Shown: positions 44,102 through 50,815 of the stretch, in pieces | Numbering within the stretch: the stretch's first letter is position 1 | Layout: each line of letters opens with the position of its first letter | Source of the DNA: Marinilabiliales bacterium | GTDB taxonomy: Bacteria > Bacteroidota > Bacteroidia > Bacteroidales > F082 | Direction: 5' to 3' | Length of the DNA stretch: 55,896 nt | Assembly (NCBI GenBank): GCA_002869365.1 | Contig: PKTA01000053.1 | Location: 1 to 55,896, forward strand | Position numbers and translations under genes: made by a program | Notes under the pieces: generated by a model | Database searches by the model: none | What the model was told of the DNA's origin: nothing | Seen by the model: only the letters and a program-made list of their open reading frames with translations

Positions 44102-45274
44102 CTACAACATTTCAAAAATTCCGGCTCCACCCTGGCCTGTACCAATACACATGGTAACCATGCCATATTTGCCTTTGCGACGTTTCAATTCATTTAAAAT
44201 CTGAACAGTTAGTTTACCACCAGTGGCTCCCAGGGGATGACCTAATGCGATGGCACCTCCATTCACGTTTACCTTGTCTTTATCGAGCCCCAACTCATTA
44301 ATAACGGCAATTGATTGTGAGGCAAAGGCTTCGTTTAACTCAAACAAATCTATTTGATCCTGTTTTATTCCCGCATGCTTAAGCACCTTTGGAATAGCAG
44401 CAACAGGGCCAATACCCATTTTATAAGGTTCAACACCTGCAACCTGATAATCCACAAGTCGTGCTATCGGTGTTAAATTATATTCCTTCAGAATTTTTTC
44501 GGAAACAACCATTACAAATGCTGCTCCATCCGACATCTGGCTTGAATTTCCGGCAGTTGATGTACCACCCTGAGCGAAAGCAGGTTTCAACTTTGACAAT
44601 GCCTCTACAGTAGTTCCTCTTCTGGGCCCTTCATCTGTATCGAAAACTTTTTCGCGGGTTTTCATTTTGCCATCTGAAAAATAATTTTCCAATACATTTA
44701 TGGGAACTATCTCATCTTTAAATTTTCCGGCATCAATAGCGGCCAATGCTTTTTCTACTGACTTTACGGCAAATTCATCCTGTTGCTGGCGGCTAACATT
44801 ATACTCTTTTGCAACCATTTCCGATGTGAGTCCCATACTCATAAACCATTTGGGATGAGTTTTAGCAATATCAGGATTGGGCACCATTCGCCAGCCTCCC
44901 ATATTTATCATCGACATGGTTTCTGCACCACCGGCAATAATTACATCTGCAATTCCGGCAGTTATTTTCGCCGAAGCAATGGCTATTGTTTCGAGTCCTG
45001 ACGCACAGTAACGATTTACCGTTGAACCAGGCACCTCAACAATGTTTAGCGACATTAGTGAAATCAACCTTCCCATATTAAATCCTGATTCGGCTTCGGG
45101 GAAAGCATTACCAACCATAATATCGTCAATTCTGGTTTTTTCAATTTGAGGGAAGTCGTTAACCAAATGTTTAATGACTTCTGCTGCAATATCATCAGGA
45201 CGAGTAAAACGTAAACTTCCTCGTGGTGCTTTTCCTATTGCCGAGCGATATCCTCCAACTATATATGCATTCAT
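44102..45274 (-). CDS. Acetyl-CoA C-acyltransferase (classical 3-ketoacyl-CoA thiolase)
   Basis: 390 residues. Catalytic Cys90 (NRYCASGLE), His346 (ALGHPLGATG) and Cys376 (TMCIGTGQGG) form the standard degradative thiolase triad, all in the expected positions. It cleaves 3-ketoacyl-CoA to acetyl-CoA and shortened acyl-CoA. It follows the FadN-like gene by 18 bases, forming the usual alpha/beta pair of the beta-oxidation complex. In contrast to the SCP2-type thiolase at 8265-9500, this one keeps the C-terminal cysteine. Confidence 0.95.
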   Translation of the reverse strand: MNAYIVGGYRSAIGKAPRGSLRFTRPDDIAAEVIKHLVNDFPQIEKTRIDDIMVGNAFPEAESGFNMGRLISLMSLNIVEVPGSTVNRYCASGLETIAIASAKITAGIADVIIAGGAETMSMINMGGWRMVPNPDIAKTHPKWFMSMGLTSEMVAKEYNVSRQQQDEFAVKSVEKALAAIDAGKFKDEIVPINVLENYFSDGKMKTREKVFDTDEGPRRGTTVEALSKLKPAFAQGGTSTAGNSSQMSDGAAFVMVVSEKILKEYNLTPIARLVDYQVAGVEPYKMGIGPVAAIPKVLKHAGIKQDQIDLFELNEAFASQSIAVINELGLDKDKVNVNGGAIALGHPLGATGGKLTVQILNELKRRKGKYGMVTMCIGTGQGGAGIFEML

Positions 45275-45292
45275 CTTTCTATGTTTTTCTTT

Positions 45293-47695
45293 CTAATTTC
45301 TTAAAATTTTTCCTTTGGTAATAAGGCTTTGTATTCTTTCCAGAGTTTTTCTTGTGGAGCATAACTCCATAAATGCCTTACGCTCCAGGTTAAGTAAATA
45401 CTGTTCAGAAACCTCTGTAAGGGCTTGTGAAATTTCACCACCTGCCATTACTTCTCCAAGTTTTTCAGCAATTACTTTATCGTGTTCCGACATATAATTT
45501 CCGGTTGTAAAACCGTCGGCACCAACATATACCATTCCCAGAACTTCCTTACCAAGAATTTTTATATCATTTCGTGGAGCAGGCTGTGTATAGCCCTTTT
45601 CTGCCATCTGCAATGCTATATTTTTGGCATAAGCCAGATGATGTGCACGACTTACAATTACTTCATCGATACCTTTTCTTAAATAACCAAGATCGAAAGC
45701 CTCATAGGCAGAAGTAGAAACCTTTGCCTGTCCAATGCTTAAATATCTGTTTAAGAAAGCATTAGTTCTGATATCACCTTCATTTAATTCATCGGAAAGG
45801 CGAACGGCAAACTCTTTGGTACCTCCACCTCCCGGTATCAGACCAACTCCAAATTCAACCAAGCCCATATAGGTTTCGGCGTGAGCCACAACCTTATCGC
45901 TATGCATACAAAGTTCGCATCCTCCACCCAGTGCCATTCCATGTGGAGCAGCAATTACAGGTATTGAAGAATAACGCATGCGCATGGTAGTTTTTTGGAA
46001 CCACTGTACTGCTAAATCAAGTTCTTCCCATTCCTGCTCTATGGCAAGCATATAAATCATACCAACATTGGCTCCTGCAGAAAAGTGATCACCTTCATTG
46101 GAAATTACCAAAGCCTTATAATCCGCCTCAGCCATATCAACCGCTTTGTTGAGACCTTCCAGAACTCCGGCGCCAATTGTATTCATTTTAGTGTGAATTT
46201 CGGCATTTATAACCCCATCTCCCAAATCGATAATAGTAAGGTCATTGTTTTCCCACAATACATTCGACTGTTTCAATACTTCAAGGGATATGCGATCTTC
46301 TTGTCCCGGAATAACCTTATATGATTTTGAAGGTATGTCGTAATAGAATTTGAATCCATCTTCAAGTTTATAGAAACTTTTGATTCCCGCATCCATCATG
46401 TCGTAAACCCATTGAGCAGGTTTTTTACCCGCTTCTTCCATGGCCTTCACAGTTTCTTCAACACCAACAGCATCCCATGTTTGAAATGGACCTAACTTCC
46501 AGCCGAAACCAGCGTTTAAGGCGTCGTCAACTTTATAAATATCATCTGAAATTTCAGGAATACGATTTGAACTAAACTGAAATAGTGAATAAAAAGTACT
46601 TCTGTAAAAATCGCCAACCTTTCCTTTATCTTTAAAAAGTATTGGCATTCTGTCTTTAACACTATCGATGGATTTTGTTTTTTCGAACACTCCGAATTTA
46701 GGTCTTGGAGCCTCTTCATATTCGAGAGTATCAAAATTTATGGAGAGGAATTTTTTCTTATCTTCCTCAACTACTTTTTTGAAAAACCCCTGTTTTGTTT
46801 TAGAACCTAACCATTTGTTATCCAGCATTTTTTGCAGATAGTCAGGAATTGCAAATAAATCGTTTGCTTCATCATCTGTAGTTTCTTTTATGTTATTTGC
46901 AACATGTACCAATGTGTCGAGTCCAACTATATCCGCGGTTCTAAAAGTTGCTGATTTTGCTCTTCCGATAACAGGACCTGTTAACTTATCAATTTCTGGA
47001 ATTGTAAGGTCGTAGTTTTTTACATTGTTAAACAATTCCATTATGCTAAAGGTACCTATTCTGTTTGCTATAAAAGCAGGAGTATCCTTTGCTAAAACAG
47101 GAGTTTTTCCCAGAAATCTGGCTGCATAATCATTTAAGAAAGAAAGTACTTCATCAGAAGTTTTTGAAGTTGGTATTATTTCGAACAACTGCAAATAACG
47201 TGGTGGATTAAAAAAGTGAGTTCCACAAAAATGCTTTTGGAAGTCTTCGCTTCTGCCTTCAATCATTGCTTCAACTGAAATTCCCGAAGTGTTTGACGTT
47301 ATCAAAGAACATTTCTTTCTGTGTTTATCAACTTTTTCAAATACTGACTTTTTAATGTCCAGTCTCTCCACAACAACCTCTATTACCCAATCATAATCTT
47401 TAATCAAGTGTAGATCATCATCAAAGTTTCCTGTTTCTATTCGTTTTGCAAATTCCTTTTTGTAAATAGGTGATGGCTTCGACTTTAATGCGGCTGTAAG
47501 TGAATCATTTACTATTCTGTTTCTAACAGCCTTGCTTTCCAAAGTTAATCCCATCGATTTTTCTTTATCATTAAGTTCTCGGGGAACAATATCGATGAGG
47601 AGTACTTCAGCCCCAATGTTTGCAAAATGACATGCAATTCCGGAACCCATAACCCCTGATCCTAAAACTGCAACTTTCTTAATTTTACGGTTCAT
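45293..47695 (-). CDS. Bifunctional 3-hydroxyacyl-CoA dehydrogenase / enoyl-CoA hydratase (FadN-like)
   Basis: 800 residues, the length of FadN. The order is dehydrogenase first, hydratase last, opposite to E. coli FadB. NAD motif GSGVMGSGIA (residues 12-21), catalytic His in GTHFFNPPRYLQLFEII (about 138), 3HCDH C-terminal domains to about 460, then the crotonase domain from about 490 with SNEGDHFSAGANVGM, Glu in ALGGGCELCM (about 597) and Glu in GLVEFGVGLIPGGGG (about 619). Both hydratase glutamates are therefore kept. It is the second gene after marR (26-base gap) and before the thiolase (18-base gap), so it is probably directly controlled by the MarR protein. Confidence 0.95.
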   Translation of the reverse strand: MNRKIKKVAVLGSGVMGSGIACHFANIGAEVLLIDIVPRELNDKEKSMGLTLESKAVRNRIVNDSLTAALKSKPSPIYKKEFAKRIETGNFDDDLHLIKDYDWVIEVVVERLDIKKSVFEKVDKHRKKCSLITSNTSGISVEAMIEGRSEDFQKHFCGTHFFNPPRYLQLFEIIPTSKTSDEVLSFLNDYAARFLGKTPVLAKDTPAFIANRIGTFSIMELFNNVKNYDLTIPEIDKLTGPVIGRAKSATFRTADIVGLDTLVHVANNIKETTDDEANDLFAIPDYLQKMLDNKWLGSKTKQGFFKKVVEEDKKKFLSINFDTLEYEEAPRPKFGVFEKTKSIDSVKDRMPILFKDKGKVGDFYRSTFYSLFQFSSNRIPEISDDIYKVDDALNAGFGWKLGPFQTWDAVGVEETVKAMEEAGKKPAQWVYDMMDAGIKSFYKLEDGFKFYYDIPSKSYKVIPGQEDRISLEVLKQSNVLWENNDLTIIDLGDGVINAEIHTKMNTIGAGVLEGLNKAVDMAEADYKALVISNEGDHFSAGANVGMIYMLAIEQEWEELDLAVQWFQKTTMRMRYSSIPVIAAPHGMALGGGCELCMHSDKVVAHAETYMGLVEFGVGLIPGGGGTKEFAVRLSDELNEGDIRTNAFLNRYLSIGQAKVSTSAYEAFDLGYLRKGIDEVIVSRAHHLAYAKNIALQMAEKGYTQPAPRNDIKILGKEVLGMVYVGADGFTTGNYMSEHDKVIAEKLGEVMAGGEISQALTEVSEQYLLNLERKAFMELCSTRKTLERIQSLITKGKILRN

Positions 47696-47721
47696 TATAT
47701 CTGTTTTTAATTTTCTGTCAA

Positions 47722-48165
47722 TTATCTTTCTAAAAATTCATCCATATCAATTTGTACCTGCTCTCTGATTAGAGCATTTACTTTTTCGAAGGTTTCCATC
47801 TCCTCAGGAGTGATTTTTGCCATTACTCTTTTATTGAAATCAACAACAGCCTTTTTAACCATTTCCCTTTGTTTTAAACCTTTCTCTGTAACAAAAACTT
47901 TTACAACTCTCTTGTCCTTATTATCATTCTTTCGATAAATATAGCCATCGTCTTCCATGCTTTTAAGCAGACGACTTAAACTGGAGCTTGTAATACCCAT
48001 AATCGGAGCAATTTTTGTTGCAGGAATACCTTCCTTTCCGATGTTTATGAGTACATACCCAATTCCTTGTGTAATTCCATTTTCGGCTGCCAAAACATTG
48101 TACATTCGCTTGGTTGCAAAAAGTGTGGAACGGAGGTGAAAATCTACTGTATCTTGTATATTCAT
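47722..48165 (-). CDS. MarR family transcriptional regulator of the fatty-acid genes
   Basis: 147 residues. A winged helix-turn-helix spans about 30-115: recognition helix in ATKIAPIMGITSSSLSRLLKSM and the wing DGYIYRKNDNKDKRVVKVFVTEKG, which carries the conserved Asp-Arg (KDKRV) pair. Flanking helices would form the dimer. It is the first gene of the unit marR, fadN-like, thiolase and perhaps further. Acyl-CoA or fatty-acid sensing is inferred from this context only. A TATATTTG promoter box and an overlapping palindrome lie about 110 bases upstream, suggesting autoregulation. Confidence 0.9.
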   Translation of the reverse strand: MNIQDTVDFHLRSTLFATKRMYNVLAAENGITQGIGYVLINIGKEGIPATKIAPIMGITSSSLSRLLKSMEDDGYIYRKNDNKDKRVVKVFVTEKGLKQREMVKKAVVDFNKRVMAKITPEEMETFEKVNALIREQVQIDMDEFLER

Positions 48166-48272
48166 GAATATTTTCTGTTATTTTATATCAATAAAGTGAA
48201 TTAGAGACGCTAATAAAATCTTTGTAACCAATTGTTTTACTTTGTATTATAGCAAATTAATCGAATTTTACT

Positions 48273-48312
48273 ATGCATGCATTGCAAATATACATTAAAA
48301 TCACTGTGCATG
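48273..48312 (-). promoter_or_regulatory. marR promoter with candidate MarR operator palindromes
   Basis: A TATATTTG -7 box (minus strand, 48292-48285) is overlapped at the expected start site by a perfect palindrome ATGCATGCAT (48273-48282). A second TGCATG copy lies at 48307-48312, 33 bases away, about three helical turns, near the -33 position. The arrangement suits repression by a dimeric regulator. Confidence 0.45.
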
Positions 48313-48504
48313 TCAAGTATTTTCGTGATTTTTTCACAATAAAATGGAAAATAATTTTTAACGTCTGTTTATCAGGCTTTTACCAGGTTATGATTTAATC
48401 TTATCATAAAGAATTATTGAGGATATTCGGAAATGATATTTGCGACAACTTTAATTATTTGGATAAACCCTAATCCTAAGGTAATAATGGGCAACTATTT
48501 AAAC

Positions 48505-48512
48505 TAACTTTG
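48505..48512 (+). promoter_or_regulatory. Possible -7 promoter box of the BNR-repeat protein gene
   Basis: TAACTTTG fits TAnnTTTG; it lies 24 bases before the ATG at 48537. No clear -33 box. Confidence 0.45.
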
Positions 48513-48536
48513 TGTCTTTACATAAAATTAATACGG

Positions 48537-50270
48537 ATGTTTGTCAGAAAGTTTTACCCCATTAACTTATTATTAGGTCTCATATTTAGTTTTAGTTTAA
48601 TAAGTATCAATATTAACTCACAACTAAGAGCCCAAAACAGCAATAAAGATCAGATATATGATCATCATGAGGTGATGGATGATCCGTATATGCCATTAAT
48701 TAATCCAAAAAAATCACCGGCTTATAAAAGCAGATCCAGTTTATTTTTTACTTCACAAGTAAATGTTGACGAGGATGGTAACAATATTTTAGGAGATGCA
48801 GCAAATGAGCCAAGCATTGCAGTAGACCCTAATAATCCTGACAATATTATTATTGGATGGCGTCAGTTTGATAATGTTGCCAGCAATTTCCGTCAGGCGG
48901 GAGTTGCTTATACAAATGATGGAGGAGAAACATGGGTAAATGACGGAGTTATTGAGCCCGGAGTATTTCGTTCAGATCCTGTATTAGGTGTAAATAGTAA
49001 TGGTGAGTTTTTTTATAACAGTTTAACCACAAATAGTTTTGATTACTGGTGCAATGTATTCAGAAGTTACAATAGCGGCTGGCAATGGGATGAAGGCGTT
49101 TTAGCCCAGGGTGGCGACAAACAATGGATGGTTATTGACAAAACTGATAGTGAGGGTAATGGTAATATTTATTCCAACTGGACATCATACTATTCTTATT
49201 GCTACCCTAATTTCTTTACGCGATCAACCAATAACGGTGATAGTTATGAAGATTGTGTTGACATACCGGGTAATCCTTACTGGGGAACCCTTAATACAGG
49301 ACCCGACGGAGAATTATATATTGCCGGAACTAATGGCGATGGAGGAATAGTAGTAAGTAGAAGCGATAATGCCAAAGATGGTGGATTTATTATGTGGGAT
49401 ATGCTAAATACTGATATCGATCTTGATGGTAGCGTTGTTTCACAAGTTGCGGTAAATCCTGTTGGACTTTTAGGACAGGTTTGGGTAGATATAGACAGGT
49501 CAAATGGAAGTGGCAGGGGAAATGTATACGTATGTGCATCTGTTCACAGAGACATGTTCAATGACCCGGGTGATGTAATGTTTACCAGAAGCCTTGACGG
49601 AGGAGTAACATGGGAAGATCCCATCAGGATTAATACTGATGAAGGATTCACAAATTATTCTTGGTTTGGAACAATGTCGGTTGCACCAAATGGAAGGATA
49701 GATGTTATTTGGCTGGACACTCGTGATGCTGTTTCCTACCCTTATCTTTCAGCATTATATTATTCATACTCAATAGATAATGGAGTAACATGGTCGGAGA
49801 ATGAGAAACTTTCCGAACTATTCAATCCTAACGAAGGCTATCCAAATCAGGATAAAATGGGCGATTATTTCGATATGGTATCTGATAATGATGGGGCGCA
49901 TCTGGCATGGGCTAACACATTAAATGGTGAGCAGGATGTGTATTACGGACATATTACTCCATGGTTTGTGGGTGTTGAAGAAAACATTTCCTCAAAAAGT
50001 GATTTTCATTTGATAAATTATCCTAACCCATTTTCAGAATCTACAACAATACGATATGAGCTAGAAAAAAACTCAGAAGTTAATATTTCCATTTTTGATA
50101 CTTACGGTAAGTTGATTGCTGTAGTAAAAAACGAAAACCAAAATAGTGGATTACATAATATAGTATTCGATTCAAAAGGACTAAACCCCGGTATTTATTA
50201 TTGTAGGATAAGTGCTGGAGGCAAGAGGGATTACCAAAAAATTATAAAAACTACAAATAGTGTTTATTAG
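48537..50270 (+). CDS. Secreted BNR/sialidase-like propeller protein with T9SS sorting domain
   Basis: 577 residues from ATG 48537 (the frame is open back to a TTG at 48510, but the signal peptide begins at the ATG: MFVRKFYPINLLLG, cleaved near LRAQ). Residues about 70-480 form a beta-propeller with Asp-box motifs (TNDGGETWVND, RSLDGGVTWED, SIDNGVTWSEN), as in sialidases and BNR proteins. The catalytic residues of a true sialidase were not found, so hydrolase activity is not claimed. The last 85 residues are a T9SS type A domain (LINYPNPFSEST, IFDTYGKLIAVV, LNPGIYYCRI). Monocistronic, ending at an 18-bp stem terminator. Confidence 0.86.
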   Translation: MFVRKFYPINLLLGLIFSFSLISININSQLRAQNSNKDQIYDHHEVMDDPYMPLINPKKSPAYKSRSSLFFTSQVNVDEDGNNILGDAANEPSIAVDPNNPDNIIIGWRQFDNVASNFRQAGVAYTNDGGETWVNDGVIEPGVFRSDPVLGVNSNGEFFYNSLTTNSFDYWCNVFRSYNSGWQWDEGVLAQGGDKQWMVIDKTDSEGNGNIYSNWTSYYSYCYPNFFTRSTNNGDSYEDCVDIPGNPYWGTLNTGPDGELYIAGTNGDGGIVVSRSDNAKDGGFIMWDMLNTDIDLDGSVVSQVAVNPVGLLGQVWVDIDRSNGSGRGNVYVCASVHRDMFNDPGDVMFTRSLDGGVTWEDPIRINTDEGFTNYSWFGTMSVAPNGRIDVIWLDTRDAVSYPYLSALYYSYSIDNGVTWSENEKLSELFNPNEGYPNQDKMGDYFDMVSDNDGAHLAWANTLNGEQDVYYGHITPWFVGVEENISSKSDFHLINYPNPFSESTTIRYELEKNSEVNISIFDTYGKLIAVVKNENQNSGLHNIVFDSKGLNPGIYYCRISAGGKRDYQKIIKTTNSVY

Positions 50271-50311
50271 GAGGAGTGAAATTGAGTTTAGTCTGAACAA
50301 TAAAACACGAT

Positions 50312-50348
50312 AAAAACCCTGTCTGGCCTGAGGCCAGACAGGGTTTTT
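50312..50348 (+). terminator. Strong rho-independent terminator of the BNR protein gene
   Basis: An almost uninterrupted stem pairs AAAAACCCTGTCTGGCCT (50312-50329) with AGGCCAGACAGGGTTTTT (50331-50348), ending in T-run, 42 bases after the stop. Confidence 0.9.
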
Positions 50349-50364
50349 ATAATACTGCCTTCCC

Positions 50365-50497
50365 ATAAAAATCCCGCTAGGGATTGAATGTGGGTAGAAT
50401 AAATCGTTAAACTATGGTTCCGTCCCGGATGGGACGGGATTGTTGCTTTAAACTCTCTTTACCCACATTTGGCTCCTAACGGAGCCTGAAATAATTT
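50365..50497. repeat. REP-like structured repeat, copy 1
   Basis: About 133 bases. It begins ATAAAAATCCCGCTAGGGAT, contains a hairpin CCGTCCCGGATGGGACGG (50430-50447), and ends with the hairpin GGCTCCTAACGGAGCC (50471-50486). TGTGGGTA in the left part pairs with TACCCACA in the right part, so the whole unit can fold into a cruciform. A second copy lies exactly 210 bases on. No transposase is encoded here. Confidence 0.8.
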
Positions 50498-50574
50498 ATT
50501 TTATTGAGTTATTTAGATTTTTAATATTAAGATTCGGAATTATAATATATTCTAATGTTTTTAATAAATTTCCA

Positions 50575-50707
50575 ATAAAAATCCCGCTAGGGATTGAATG
50601 TGGGTAGTATAAATCGTTAATCTATGTGTTCCGTCCCGGATGGGACGGGATAAATTTTAAAAATACCTCTACCCATATCTGGCTCCTAACGGAGCCTGAA
50701 ATAAATT
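50575..50707. repeat. REP-like structured repeat, copy 2
   Basis: Same architecture as the first copy: CCCGCTAGGG hairpin, GTGGGTAG pairing with CTACCCAT, the CCGTCCCGGATGGGACGG hairpin and the GGCTCCTAACGGAGCC hairpin. The ends are highly conserved between copies and the spacers have drifted, which indicates selection or recent spread of the structured parts. Confidence 0.8.
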
Positions 50708-50760
50708 TGTTTCAGGTTCTTTTAGATTTTTAAATCGGGGTGTAACAATAAGGAAAATAA

Positions 50761-50793
50761 AAAAAACCCTGACTGGCTTCATGCCAATCAGGG
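50761..50793 (-). terminator. Rho-independent terminator of the PKD protein gene
   Basis: CCCTGACTGGC (50767-50777) pairs with GCCAATCAGGG (50783-50793) with one G-T pair; the minus strand continues into a T-run. It lies 22 bases past the stop. Confidence 0.85.
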
Positions 50794-50815
50794 TCCCTTT
50801 TCTTATTTTTTAATC

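Larger units (their letters stand above)
48166..48536. other. Divergent regulatory region between marR and the secreted BNR protein gene
   Basis: 371 bases without a supported gene. It holds the marR promoter with candidate operators (48273-48312, minus direction) on the left and the TAACTTTG promoter box of the secreted protein gene (48505-48512) on the right. Confidence 0.6.
50271..50815. other. Convergent intergenic region holding terminators and REP-like pair
   Basis: 545 bases between two convergent genes for secreted proteins, with a terminator at each end (50312-50348 and 50767-50793) and the two REP-like elements between them. The 77-base spacer (50498-50574) is AT-rich and featureless. 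No gene seen. Confidence 0.7.

Noticed and set aside
48537..50270. True sialidase
   Set aside because: Asp boxes are present, but I could not find the catalytic Tyr/Glu and Arg triad, so only a BNR propeller is claimed.
50365..50707. Possible two-unit CRISPR array
   Set aside because: Only two copies, about 133 bases each with internal hairpins and a 77-base spacer, and no cas genes; the structure fits REP-like elements.
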